NCBI RefSeq assembly: GCF_051622035.1
Contig: NC_135362.1
Coordinates: forward strand, 25,257,001-25,321,000
Direction of reading: 5' to 3'
DNA: 64,000 nucleotides
Source: Arctopsyche grandis
Lineage: Eukaryota; Arthropoda; Insecta; Trichoptera; Hydropsychidae
A program made the translations under genes and the position numbers. The notes below the pieces were generated by a model. The model was not told where the DNA came from. It was given only the letters and a program-made list of their open reading frames with translations, and did not search any database. This document shows positions 26,901 through 38,569 of the stretch, in pieces. The first letter of the stretch is position 1, and every line of letters begins with the position of its first letter.

Positions 26901-29900
26901 AGAGTGTACCTCTTTATTCAACTACAAGGGTCATTTTTTAGTAAGAATCGTTTGCATATACTTAACGAAAGTTGTGGCTTTGGAATGCAACCTAGTCAAA
27001 ATCGTGTCTTAATTTGTCTGTGACACTCTCAGTTGGTTTTGAGCTCTCGAATGTCTTATATATTATTTTTCAATAACATTTAATTCACAATCCCTCAACT
27101 GCTCCAAAGAAATGCTAGCAAATTTCTTCAATTGGATCATCAAGCTCGTCTCCCGATTTTAAAAATGCTCAGATGTTACAACATGGCTTAAGATATATTT
27201 TCATTATCAAAACAAGGATTTTGAATTACAATATATTATTGTGGCAAAACGATACAAATGACCCTCGTAAAATGAGCCGGCCATTTACTGTTGGCTAGAT
27301 GTTCATTAAGGAATGTCTTTGGATATAAAAGGATTGCTGATCCATCAAACTGTAGGACACTAGCACTAGGTAAAAGAAAATAGAGGATTCTTGGAGGAGG
27401 CTTAAACCCATATTGGATTTTTGGGCCATTTATTTTATAGATATATATGTTTCATAAATTTATTTGGTTTTCTATTTGTTTTAAGAATTCCCTCAATCAT
27501 CTTTTTAACATGAGCTCACAAGCAAGTAGTGGTTACCACAGCAATTTCACTGGAAGCACTATATCATTGGATGTCCACAGCGTTTCAGGTATATATTTTC
27601 ATGTACAGTCTTAATTGTCTGAATATAGAGCTATTTTGAACAATCGCAACTAATTTAATTACATATATGCGGTGAAAACTATGAATTTCGGGTCTACAAG
27701 TAAACATTCAAAAACCCCTCTGCCTATCCAATTTAAAGATGCTCTTTGAAAACTTAATGCTCAATTATAGTTGACAGTTGGTTAAGGTCTTTTCTTCGCT
27801 TGTACCCATGTGTATTATATAATCTGATTATTTAGTAGTTATTTCATTTTTTAAGCGTTGAATAAAAAGGAATCGTTGATTTGAATATTAAAGAATGGTC
27901 AATCTAATTGTATTACTTTATAGTTCGTTGAAATAAATGTCTCCAAAAACAATTGAAAAATTTTTGACGATTCGTTTCAACGATTATCTTAATAAGAATT
28001 TAGAAATGCATACACTTTTTAATTTCGTACCAATCTAGAAACCAAATATCATTTTGGGAACTAGAAATTATATAAAGATATAATGAAAAACATATAAAAC
28101 TTGAGGCTTTCATCAAAAACTAAAAATGCACTTAAGAGGGCTGTACACCCGAAACCTTAATTTTGTTGCCGTTCCTTTCTTCGATATATATATTGAGTTA
28201 ATGTATATATTGAGTGAATGCGACAGTTGCGCTTCGACCAGATAATACGTATTTTAAATCGACAAAATCGAGGTTTCGTATTCTCCTCCAAAACTGGACC
28301 AATTTTTAAAAGAATTTCATCATCAGTATGAGAAAAATATTTTCTGTGCAACTATGTGCGTATTTTTTTTTAAATCGACCGTTAAATAAGCACGCTGGTC
28401 TCTTTTCGTGGATGTAAAAAAGAGGCGATTTTATATATGTTTGGCGGCTCCTAGCTCATATAAAAAATAACTAATCAAAAAAATAAAACGATAGATGCAT
28501 CCCAATGGTGGATATCCATAGCATATTAAAAAATAATTTCTCTAGTGCCATAATTGAGAAAGGGAGAAGTGTAATCCGTTTGTATGGACAAGGCGCTGGT
28601 GTCCAGCCCTCCTAAGACAAAAAGTTCTAATACCAGTATTTTCTTAATATAATACATTTTATCTTTTTAATTTATAAAATATGTACTTATAGGTGGAGAT
28701 AGTGTCAACGGAGGAAGCAATTTTGTTAGTCCGTCTGTCAGTCCTATAAGTAAAGGTCATAGTCCTACGCCATCACCAGGCAATGATAATCCAACTAATA
28801 ATGGTAGTTATACACGTACATATTATATTTAAAATATAAAATTTGATATAAAACATTAAAAATATATATATTATTTTAGATTTGATAAACATATTGAACG
28901 AGATGGGCGTAGGAGACAGAAGAGCTCCAGGAATAGAAAAGAAGGCGCTTGAAACTATACAACAATCGCTCACACCACTTAGAGACTATCAACAGATGAA
29001 AATGCAAGCGACAAAAGTATGCTATCAATTTTATACAGTAGAATGGAGTGGGAGTGGAGCAGATATAATTAGACGATTAATATCTTAAAATGAGCACTTT
29101 AATTTAATAATAAATATTCATTAGTTTAAGAATAGTTAACTGTATAGTACTATACCCAGAGAAATGTTATATCAATAGAAGTGGCTTTAGGCGTCATATT
29201 GTTGTCAAGTGACGATTGTCCACAGACAATCCTAAATAATTTTAGCATCAGTCGTATTTGATGTTTGGTGCTCGACATATGTCCGATAAAAACTTATCTG
29301 TTTGTTTATATTACTCGCAAGATGGGCAAGCATCGGTAAAAATTGCACAATGCATTCAAAAACACAATAAACAACATGGGATACATTTTTATAAGTAAAT
29401 TGGTCATTTAGTTCGCATATTATTCAATTAACATCGTAGTTTGACAGTTTGTATAGTGTATAAGTAAATTTATCCGATTGTATTATGTGCGATGTAGCGT
29501 ATTTACGTGCCGCATAAAATTGACAACAATTATTTATTCGTAAGGGCCCCTCTATTCTTATTACATATCTCTGGGTCTATCTGCCAGGCCTTCCTGGTAT
29601 ATACATATCTATGTAAAAATTAAAAAGAATATCAACTGTTTAGTACGCGGGACAGATGTGTTGACCGTGTCCCGGTCTAAGAAAACACCGTTTGTGTTTG
29701 TAAGAGGATCGTTTATTTTTGTTCAATCGTTGTATATGTACAATGGTTATTGTATGTACGAAGAGGTTGAGCTTCGGAGAAGTGAGCTGGTTGAACTCCA
29801 GAGGTCCACTCTGGTGTTGGGAGCTGGTGCGTCGCTTTATATACGTTCTGGCTTGAGGCGTGCCGTGTGCAAATGCTTTGTCTTCGTTTCCAGAACACGT

Positions 29901-31785
29901 GTGTTAGGAACACGTGTTGACCTATTTTCAAGGCACGTGTCATCGATACACGTGTGGTTTATAGCGATGGGGTCAGCGCCAGGACATCGTTCGTTTGAGT
30001 ACGCGTAACCGACTTTCAGGACATGTGTGGTGGTTGCCTGATGACATCACTGTTGGGTTTCGTTCGTTTTACGATCGAGCGATGAACTCTTTCTTTTGGA
30101 ATGGTCGAAGGGGTCGGTGCCCTTGAGTTATGCATGTTTGTACAGGATCGATGATGAGATCATTGGTTTTGATTCGTAATAGCGCAAGTCGTGCTAGATT
30201 CCTACAACTGTAAATTAAAATATCTTTGACATAATGCTATACTATGTAGTTTGGTTTTATTTAACTAGTGATTATTTACAATTTATATAAAGTGTTAATT
30301 TTCAATTAAATAATCGTTTAATTGTTTCCAATCCAACATGTATATATGTGTATGTAAATTTCATATTTTAATGCTCATTTCTTCGAAGGCTGCAAAGGAA
30401 GCATTTTCGACCGATAACTATAGAGTTCCGACGAGTCGCTGGTCCGGCTATGGCTTCAGCCAAACTTCACCAGGCCACATGCTAAGTCCCGGCATACAGA
30501 GTCAAATCGTATGTTATTATGAAATTCATAGTATTTTTAAGTCAAAGCTTATGTTCGTTCTGTTTTATTTCGAACGTTATGTTTTATTTCGATTTCAGAC
30601 CAATTCGCCGTGGTCTAACGACGTGTCAAAGACTCCGCAAAATCTCACCAGGCCTAATATTGCCGACCCGATGAAAACTCCCGTTCAGGGGAACAAAACA
30701 TTCACGGAGAGTGCATCGTGTAGTTATCAGCAGCTCAGCCAACTGTTTACCGAGCACGGTCTGGACAAATACATACGTAAGCATTATTATGTTTAAATTG
30801 TTACGGGGACGAGTAGGAGATGGTGTAAAAATATTATAGTCACAGATTTTATCAGATGATTATATTCTTTAAATAGCAGTAAGTATACACGAGATTAATG
30901 TACAAGTTTGTATTACAAGTTACTGGGTCTTAAAGTGCTACCACAAGTTAGGCAGTTAAATCGCAAGTGGTCTTCAATATGTTTAACATGAGCATATATT
31001 CAATAAGGGTAACAATTTCAACCAATCACGTTTGGTAAAACAACTGATGATTAACAGTGGCATTCATGTGTAAGATAGTTTTAGTATTTGATATGTGTAT
31101 CCCTTAGTGTATCGACAAATAGTTGGGTAGGACTAAGAGGGATAATAATATTTGAGGGTAGCACAATTCGTGAGAAAAATATAGTTAAGCAATAAAAAAC
31201 AATATTTTAAGATTTATTATTTGACATATGTATCTCTTGAGTGTATCTAGAAATGGTTGGGTAGATATACACAATTAGTCATGCAGATTAAAAGGGATAA
31301 TAATATTTGAGGGTAACAAAAATCGTGAGACAAAAATACAGCTGAACCAATAAAGATTTTGAAAGTCTCATAAATAATATTAAAGGAAAATGTCAATTAA
31401 GCGTGCGCTCAAACAATCAAGATCAAAAAACAAACGGGAATAAAGAGTAATACAAGTACATACATAGATTTTAAGATATTCACCACATAACAAAATAAAA
31501 ATAAATCTATTACGTTTTTTTGGATTTTAATTATGACATATTGTTTGCAGAGATGTTTCAATCTCATGAAGTGGATATTTCTACGTTCTCCACTTTTACC
31601 GATGGTGATTTATGTGAAATTGGAGTTACTGCATTCGGAGCTAGAAAAAAAATGTTATTAGCCATTGCAGGTGGGTATTTGAAAACACATTTGATAAAAT
31701 GAGTTGACAGTTAACTGATTTGATCACATTTTCAGAATTGAAGAAAAATTACATACCATCGCAGCAAATATCTACGAGAGTATAA
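18398..31785 (+). CDS. BicC: Bicaudal-C (KH-domain and SAM-domain RNA-binding protein), 20 coding exons
   Basis: Exons read from splice sites: 18398-18478, 20645-20798, 20875-20918, 22327-22396, 22498-22577, 22660-22722, 22794-22943, 23026-23139, 23219-23344, 24434-24652, 24807-24975, 26164-26634, 26711-26835, 27486-27588, 28693-28803, 28880-29016, 30389-30508, 30599-30776, 31551-31670, 31736-31785. They sum to 2,685 nt in one open frame: 894 aa, close to the fly protein. KH1 lies at about residues 50-143. KH2 at about 144-225 has its GKGG loop split across an intron. A KH-like segment follows, then KH3 at about 295-370 with a degenerate GRAA loop. A Ser/Pro/Asn/Gln-rich linker spans 425-815 and the SAM domain is at about 820-884. 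Family knowledge: a cytoplasmic repressor of translation that recruits CCR4-NOT deadenylase, needed in oogenesis. The first junction is ambiguous: donor at 18479 with acceptor ending 20644, or donor at 18474 with acceptor ending 20651. Both keep frame. The start ATG is the first in frame, and I did not confirm an upstream noncoding exon. Confidence 0.95.
18588..18699. repeat. Small palindromic MITE in BicC intron 1
   Basis: About 110 bp with inverted arms of about 25 bp: TTTACCACCCTTAATTTTAA on the left and its near-complement on the right. The centre is AT-rich and has no coding capacity. Confidence 0.65.
19440..19800 (-). mobile_element. Degenerate LINE reverse-transcriptase C-terminal fragment
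   Basis: The minus strand encodes a stretch resembling the C-terminal end of insect LINE polyproteins, with ILQFFGYIARQDHIGKI matching the conserved FFGHIARRD-type motif. It is short, broken and 5'-truncated, and lies in BicC intron 1. Fragment ends are approximate. Confidence 0.55.
20933..20995. repeat. (TA)n microsatellite
   Basis: About 31 uninterrupted AT/TA dinucleotides directly abut the left end of the hAT element. It was probably the insertion target. Confidence 0.95.
20996..22258 (+). mobile_element. Decayed hAT transposon in BicC intron 3
   Basis: Perfect 14-bp terminal inverted repeats (CAGTGGCGGCTCGT and its complement) bound a 1,263-bp insert. The flanking 8-bp duplication ATATATAT is consistent with hAT but lies in an AT microsatellite, so it is weak on its own. 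Inside is a 116-codon fragment (21181-21528) with a TTF-type zinc finger of the DUF4371/ZMYM hAT group, recognisable by the FCYPCLLFGG stretch. A second fragment (21670-21945) carries the family motif MADETTDVS. The frame breaks between them and the catalytic C-terminal half is missing, so this is an inactive internally deleted copy. It sits in the same orientation as BicC. Confidence 0.9.
23697..24382. mobile_element. hAT-like MITE in BicC intron 9
   Basis: The insert begins TAGACACGTATTTT and ends with the complement of TAGAGACACGTATTTT. It is flanked by the perfect 8-bp duplication CCTATCTG (23689-23696 and 24383-24390). The inside is AT-rich, with repeated TTTAGCATCTATT-like runs near both ends and no recognisable transposase. 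An 8-bp duplication with short inverted ends fits a non-autonomous hAT. Confidence 0.8.
25427..25954 (-). mobile_element. Solo LTR, family L copy 1 (BicC intron 11)
   Basis: 528 bp, flanked by the 4-bp duplication TTAT (25423-25426 and 25955-25958). On the minus strand it starts TGTAGGAAT, has a TATATAAAG-like promoter box and an AATAAA signal, and is homologous over its length to the copies at 29639, 35357 and 61293. No internal retroelement domain adjoins it, so it is a solo LTR left by recombination. It is antisense to BicC. Confidence 0.8.
29212..29460 (+). repeat. THAP-like repeat copy in BicC intron 16
   Basis: Homologous for about 245 bp to the sequence at 42968-43215 and 56500-56747. 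At the position where the other copies start an MGKC reading frame, this copy has lost bases and meets a stop, so it cannot encode the peptide. Confidence 0.7.
29639..30206 (-). mobile_element. Solo LTR, family L copy 2 (BicC intron 16)
   Basis: 568 bp, flanked by a perfect 4-bp duplication ACTG (29635-29638 and 30207-30210). It has the same LTR sequence as copy 1, read on the minus strand from TGTAGGAAT. Apparent open reading frames inside it are LTR sequence, not genes. Confidence 0.85.
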
Positions 31786-32190
31786 AATTATTATAGTATT
31801 AAAAATGTTTTGAATCCAAATGTCTCAATGGCATTTTAAGAATCTTTTATTTGCTGTGCAAATTAAATACGATATATTTATTATATGTATGTACAATTTT
31901 ATGGGAATTTATAACAATTGAAAATTTAAATGTGTTATAATATTTACAACATATTTTTTATGAGATTTGATATTTTTACCATCAGTATGACACAGTACTG
32001 CCAATATATAAATGTGAAGCGTTATTTATAATTATTAAATTTTATTTAAGGCCATTGCAAATATTATAGTTATTACAAAAATGTGCATTAATTTATAAAA
32101 AAAAACTGAAAAGATATGCGATATATTTTGAAATCTAATATGAAAGTGTGTTTTAAAAGAATATTCTGTTTATACAAATCAATCAATATA

Positions 32191-32196
32191 AATAAA
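32191..32196 (+). terminator. Candidate poly(A) signal of BicC
   Basis: This is the first canonical AATAAA after the BicC stop codon, about 405 bp downstream. The sequence between is AT-rich and noncoding, consistent with a 3' UTR. Actual cleavage is not shown. Confidence 0.45.
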
Positions 32197-32588
32197 ATGG
32201 GGGGATTATTTTTATGATTTAAATGTACTATGAAAATAAGAATGTTATTTTTTCACGAATAATATATGTTTTAAATGCATTTTGTAGTGAAAATATTTGT
32301 GCGTCGAAATATAGGCCCAGTATATAATTTATCAAATCTGATCAATGTAATACATTTTGATACATTTATGTTTTACCATTGTCTATTATACATCTGCATA
32401 GAGAGAATTTTATTTTTTTTTTTGTACCTTTTTAAGTAATGTGAATATTAAAATTTGACTTATATGAAGTATTTCTTTTAAATTTATAAAAAAAAAACAT
32501 TTATGTTTCCATACATTTGCTTCACAAAATGTATTATCCATTTCTGATGTTGTAATGGTGTGATTTTTTTTTTATTATTTCTTATTTT

Positions 32589-32831
32589 CTAAATATTGTC
32601 ATCGTACGATAAATCTTCAATGTAATAGAAATCACCCGTAGAGCGCACTGTAATCTTTGACTCGTTAGCGATGAAATTTAAATGCATCAAAGAAGATGCA
32701 TCTCTTCCGGGAAGGACAACACTTGAACGACGTGAACTGAGTCGACGTCTCTGAACATGTAACACACATTCACGATTCCAAACCTCAGGCTCGGCTTCTT
32801 TTTTCATATCAGCACCTCGACTCGGAGTCAC
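32589..32831 (-). CDS. Possible coding exon, unrecognised
   Basis: The minus strand has an 80-codon frame ending in TAG at the low-coordinate side. Its composition differs from the surrounding AT-rich sequence: mixed charged residues, an Arg/Ser-rich middle and an acidic end, FYYIEDLSYDDNI. I do not recognise the family. An in-frame stop lies two codons above the frame, so it would need an acceptor near 32820, and only a weak AG (CTCCGAG) is present. A neighbouring frame continues for 12 more codons to an AG after TTAATATGT near 32862, which hints at a frameshifted exon. It could be a terminal exon of a minus-strand gene, a retro-copy fragment, or chance. Confidence 0.3.
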   Translation of the reverse strand: MTPSRGADMKKEAEPEVWNRECVLHVQRRRLSSRRSSVVLPGRDASSLMHLNFIANESKITVRSTGDFYYIEDLSYDDNI

Positions 32832-32899
32832 AGTTTACAGTATGCTTACCGGGTTCTCTACATATTAACATACGATATTGCTATGACGTTCATGAATGT

Positions 32900-35340
32900 A
32901 CTCTTGCCTCGTGGCAGATGACCATCGCCAAATAGGCTCTTCAGTCTATTTAAATAGTAATTTTGTACAAGGAATCATTTTCATGCATGGTTCTATATCT
33001 ACAAAATCGTTGACGATTATTTTCCTTTTAACACATGATCAGCGTCCGCATGAAAAATATTCACCGCCGCATAAAATGTATGTTTTTTACACAGGGAAAT
33101 TGTTTATTGTTTTATGAAACATATAATTCGGTCATCGCAAGTTTAATTATGTAAATATAAACTATCTGTGCCCCATTGAAAAGAGATTGATCTTATAAGA
33201 ATTCAATTATGGTAATTATTAGATATGTTTACTATGGTTATGTAATTTATACATGATTATAATAGCCGTAATAAATTACCTAGATTGATTTATATGATAT
33301 AAAATATGCTTTTTGAAATATCAAATAAGATTATTATTTTTTGTCACTCATCGAAAGCTATGTATGTTTCATTCTGTATAAATATATATTCATATAAATC
33401 ATCCTTGTAATACTGTAGTTGTAAATATCATATTACATAGTTGATTATTACAAGGAAATTTCTTGAATTGTTTATAAGTATTTACATTAAAAACAATCAT
33501 TCTTGAAATGCCTTACTTTAAATGGAATATTTTTAAAATGTTACATGCTACACTGCCTTTAATTCAAATAATATACAATGCATACTTAAAAATATTTATT
33601 ACTTTTGACAAAATGTTTCTTTTGTTCGTAATTGGGAGATTTCACTGATTGCAGTAAATACATTCGGTTTCAATAAGTGTTTGTCGTATTTGATTACTTG
33701 CCATATTTTTATGTTTACGAATTGACACAGTGTACTTGATCAAAGATGAAATCAAATTATGCTTTAAAAATTCAATTAAAAAAGTGATGTGTATGTATTT
33801 GTATGCTTTTTTGTCGTCGCGCAATTTGAAGAAAACCTCAAAACATAAAAAATGCGAAAGAGTGAAAATGACCCAAAGACGTATAAATTTATTTTGTAAT
33901 GTAATTTCGTATCACTTCGTGATCTTTTATTTAATCCTGACTCTTGTTATTATTCTCTAATTTCTGCGATAGTTTATCTGCTCGCCTCCCGCATTTTCGC
34001 AGGATTTTCGAATGAAAATTCTTCTTTTTTAATTACGTTTGACGTACATATATAATTCCATTGACCCAAATGAAACCCCCTAAATAATTCATCATTCTTT
34101 CATATTTTTAATGAATTGAAAAGGTTTTGATAATTTTCCTTTTAAGCTGATAGAATTATGTCCATTTTATATTTTAAATATTTGGCAACATGCAAAAATA
34201 CAATTATTAATTTTGTAATCAAAAATTTAGGAAAAAAATGTATTGTGTATTTGCTTCAATTGGCCCAATTATGAATCAGTGTTATTCATTTCTTTTATAC
34301 GATATATATGTATATATTTAAAATATCTAGGAGTTAAAAATGTAGTTAAAATTGTGAAAACATTCATTAACGTTTCAAGTTTTTGAGTGACTATATTGAT
34401 TTGATTCTTCATTTTTGAATATATTTTTCCATTTTGAATTATCAAATTGAGTTCTATATGTTGTTTCGCATCTGTTCATATATACATAAAAATATGTTAA
34501 GAAATTATTACATTTTATATTTTATTTTTTAAGGATTATTACGAACATTTGAATGTTTCACAATTTTGTACTCAAATATTCATTATTTGTTATTTCGTAA
34601 AGAAAAAAATATCTTGAAAAAATGCATGCTATTTTTATATAAATATAAATTTTGCAAAAACTATTAATTTTCGTATTATTTACCGTTTAATACCCAGTAC
34701 TGTTTCTATTGATACAAAAATGAAAACCACAAAACTGCAAATAAATGAGAAGTATTAATTATATATGATAAACATACATATGTACAATGAAAAGGTTGAA
34801 GTGTGAAACAATTTATATTCCTATATAGGCAAAAATTTTCAACTTAATATGATTCAAAAATTAATATCGCAAAGTACAAAAATTATGAAATAGAAAATAT
34901 TCATAAATGCATATGTGATATGTACATATATGTATGTACCTATACATTGAAAAACAATTAAACCAAAATAGTTTCTGAGACATGCAATATGGAAAAGGGA
35001 GATGAAAGGAGTAATAGAAATTGTAATTATAAAAGATAACAAAGTTGACACAGAATAATATATCACAGAATGGATTTTACATACATATCTGGGCCGAAAT
35101 TTATTTTATAACTAAAAATAAGAAAGTTTTTGGTGCTTCTTTTCACTAAAAAAAACATAATTTGCACAACTTATTCGAGTATAGCAATTAGGGTGATCTC
35201 AAAAATGCACACAAGAGATATACCTACAAACTTTCAAAAGCGCTCAAGAAGAACTAACGCAATAGAATTCCACAAAAAAACATCAAGGGGTATTTGTATG
35301 TTATCCGAGGGTGCTGACGCTTTTTTGTAGTATATTGCGT
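32900..35340. other. AT-rich intergenic sequence
   Basis: No protein gene, RNA gene or repeat terminus recognised between the BicC downstream region and the solo LTR at 35357. Confidence 0.6.
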
Positions 35341-35356
35341 GAATTATTCTTGAGTC

Positions 35357-35913
35357 TGTAGGAATATAGCACGACTTGTGCTATTACGAATCAAAACCAG
35401 TGATCTCATCATCGATCCTGTACAAACATGCATAACTCAAGGGCAACGTCCCCTTCGACCATTCCAGAAGAAAGAGTTCATCGCTCGATCGTAAAACGAA
35501 CGAAACCCAACAGTGATGTCATCAGGATACTGTAACACGTGTCTTAAAAAGATATTTACTCGTGGCACACGACCGCATTCTCAAACGAATGACGTCCTGG
35601 CGCTGACTCCAAAGCTATAAAGCACGCGCCTCGAAAATAGGTCAACACGTGTCTCTAACACACGTGTCCTGGAAACGAAGACAAAGCATCTGCACGCGGC
35701 ACGCTTCAAGCCAGAACGTACATATATAAAGCGACGCACCAGCTCCCAACACCAGAGTGAACCTCAGTTCAACCAGCTCACTTCTCCGAAGCTCAACCTC
35801 TTCGTACATATAATAACCATTGTAAAAATTGAACAAAAATAAACGATTCTCTTTCAAACTCAACTGAGTTTCCATAGGCTGGGAAACGGTCGAAACCTTT
35901 AACCCATCCTATA
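35357..35913 (+). mobile_element. Solo LTR, family L copy 3
   Basis: 557 bp starting TGTAGGAAT, flanked by a perfect 4-bp duplication AGTC (35353-35356 and 35914-35917). It shows the promoter-like TATATAAAG at about 35723 and AATAAA at about 35838 in sense orientation. The 3' end has diverged from the other copies. It lies about 0.45 kb upstream of zinc-finger gene A. Confidence 0.8.
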
Positions 35914-36252
35914 AGTCTCTTTGAAAATTAGAATTTCAATATATGTAGAGTGCATTTGCGTGCATTTTTCCGGGAACCAGCGATTAGTATACACTGTCAA
36001 TAATTACTATTGCTGGCCATCTAACGGGGGCTTGTGTCATCAAGTTTATTCATTAATTATGTAGTTGTGTCACAGAGTTATTCATAAATTATATAAAATT
36101 AATATTCTATTCAGATTTTCACCAACGGTTAAATGTTATGTTTAGCATACAGGTTTTTTAATCCAAATTGACCTTGAAATGAAAGAGTTTTGATTTTAAA
36201 TGAAAAAGGGTTAATTTGGAATGAAAAACCTATATCAATATACCAGCGATAT

Positions 36253-36288
36253 AGCTGTGATTTGTATGTAATTTAGACCAAATCGAAG
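36253..36288 (+). promoter_or_regulatory. Conserved ZAD-gene upstream box (gene A)
   Basis: AGCTGTGATTT, then ATTTAGACCAAATCGAAGGA, ending 77 bp upstream of the gene A ATG. It recurs before other cluster genes at similar distance, so a promoter or transcription-start role is inferred. Confidence 0.55.
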
Positions 36289-36364
36289 GAGTATGAAATA
36301 GTAATTTTATTATTATTGGCGATTTGTAGATGTGTGTATGTAGCTGTTCCTCTTATTTTGTGTG

Positions 36365-37688
36365 ATGGAGTGCAGACTTTGCCTTCGTCCTGCTCCAGCC
36401 GAGTCTTTCGTCTCCATCCATGACGATCCTCATCCACTGGCTCAGCGCATTTGGACCTGCTGTCAGCTGCAGGTTTGTTATTACGGTTGCATTGAACGTA
36501 TTTCTACCTCATTAGTCGTCTCGCCACTGTCTTCTCATTCACAGGTAAATAAAGGTGATGGGCTGCCAGATGGAATATGTCCTTCGTGTGATAGTTATCT
36601 GGAATTGCTAAGCATCTTTCGAAACGTCTGTCGCCAAAGTAATGAAACGTCAAAGCTAAAGTTAAACGAGTATTTGGATATTAAGCCGAAAGAAATTTTA
36701 CTAGAAGATGAATCATGGGAGGATGAGTTGGATGCTAATTCGCCAACAAACGTTTGTATTTCCTATGAATTCTCATCCCATTATAATTATATAAAATTAT
36801 ATATCGTTACGTTATATTTTACAGATGCTTGGAGAAGAAGCTACTTCGTGTGATTACAAAGCGAAATCAGGACAAGAAATTAATTTTGAAGATATCTCGA
36901 AATCACACACCAAAGTAAAATCCCATACATGTGGTATTTGCTTAAAAACATTTCCTTACAGATCTAACCTTGTGATACATGAGAAATGTCATTCCGGGGA
37001 AAAACCGTATAAATGTAATATTTGTTTGCAATCATTTGTTAGGAAACCTCACCTTGTGAGACATGAAAAAACTCATACTGGGGAAAAGCCATTCAAGTGC
37101 AGTATTTGTTTACAATCATTCGTTAGAAAATCTCACCTTGTAGCACACGAAAAATGCCATACTGGAGAAAGGCCATACAAATGTGACATTTGTTTAAAAT
37201 CATTTGTTGACAAATTTCGACTTTCCACACACATGAAATTTCATCTTGGTCTCACTTCACACAAATGTGACATTTGTTTTAAATCATTTGCTACAAGATC
37301 TGGAATTACGAGACATGAACTGTCTCATACTCGGGAAAAACCATACAAATGTGATATTTGTTTAATATCATTTTCTCAAAAATCTCACCTTGTGAATCAT
37401 GAAAGATCTCACACTGGAGAAAAGCAGTACAAATGTGACTCTTGTTTAAAATCATATACTAGAAAATCTCACCTTGTGAGACATGAAATGTCTCATACCG
37501 GAGTAAAACCACATAAATGCTACGTTTGTTTAAAATCATTTTCTATGAAATATGACCTGGTAAAACATGAAAGACGTCATACTGGGGAAAAATCAAATAA
37601 ATGTCGCATTTGTTCAAAATCATTTACTATAAAATATGACCTTGTGAAACATGAAAAACGTCATACTGAGGAAAAGTCATACAAATGA
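36365..37688 (+). CDS. ZAD-C2H2 zinc-finger protein A (9 fingers)
   Basis: Exons 36365-36472 (108 nt), 36545-36751 (207 nt) and 36825-37688 (864 nt), with phase-0 GT-AG introns, give 392 aa. Exons 1 and 2 encode a ZAD: the first cysteine pair is in MECRLC, the second in GICPSC, followed by an acidic linker. Exon 3 encodes nine consecutive C2H2 fingers joined mostly by TGEKP-type linkers. ZADs mediate dimerisation and the fingers bind DNA, so a nuclear sequence-specific factor is expected; the target cannot be read from here. The start is the first ATG of the frame, and all paralogues begin at the same place. Finger 9 is followed by TEEKSYK and the stop, so the array ends cleanly. It appears intact. 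Confidence 0.9.
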
Positions 37689-37699
37689 AGCACATATTT

Positions 37700-38560
37700 A
37701 AGCTATTTAAATGGGTTGGGTTAGGTTAGGTTAGCACAGATGTTTTGTATAACTTTATTTGTGTATGATTGTGTGACTGGCCACAGTGACCCGTTAGAGT
37801 ACTCTGTAATGTCACTGTGGCTAATATGTTTAAAATAAAAATAAATATTTGTTAAAAACCATTTGCTAGAAAATGTAACGATGGGATATGAATGATTTCT
37901 TACTGGGGAATATTTGATAATGTATTTAAAGCAACGTTTTTACTGTATTTTGGATATGAAATAGAAATTGTACAATGCACTAGAATTTTTTATTTTAAAA
38001 TGTTTCTTGTATATTATTCTAAAAAGAAAAGCGTTCTAAAGATGCGTTGTAGGCAAATTCAAATATACCAGTAATAGGAGATGTGCATATTGTAGCACAA
38101 AAAAATTGTGAAGTGCAGTAATATAATATCTTCGTGTAAAATAGCATTGTGCAAAAAACGTTTAGCGCCTATTTGATTTGTTTACTATTTTCTTCCGTAA
38201 TTTTTTTTTTAATTTAAATTTTATAATTTTTTTTAGTAAATTTGAGTAAGAAATAAATTTTGGTGTTTTTTTGTCAGTATAAATCATGCAAAACATTCGT
38301 ATTTTACCATAAATAAAAGTGGTCAGTATGCTTGCCACCGCGCATACGTACACATACAATTGTTTTCCAAAAAGGTCAGGTGGAATTATACATATTGACC
38401 TATTGGGACTTATTACAAGCGATAACGATTTTTTTAAATAATTTATACTACATCCGTGTACCGATATTCGAATTTTTTACTAAAAATGTGAAAAAAATAG
38501 TCTTGCCCTATAAACTATAAAGGGTTAAATTAAAAAAAAACTCCAGTCACTTATTAAAAT
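37700..38560. other. Downstream region of gene A
   Basis: AT-rich. A short GGGTTAGGTTAGGTTAG run at about 37716 resembles the insect telomere unit TTAGG but has only about three units. A stem-loop with 11-bp arms (GCCACAGTGAC, about 37780-37823) and AATAAAAATAAA follow and may form the gene A 3' end. One more finger-like scrap is visible near 37857-37900. Confidence 0.5.
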
Positions 38561-38569
38561 AATGGTATT

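Noticed and set aside
37710-37735. Telomere-like TTAGG run
   Set aside because: Only about three units in unique sequence next to a gene; not a telomere.
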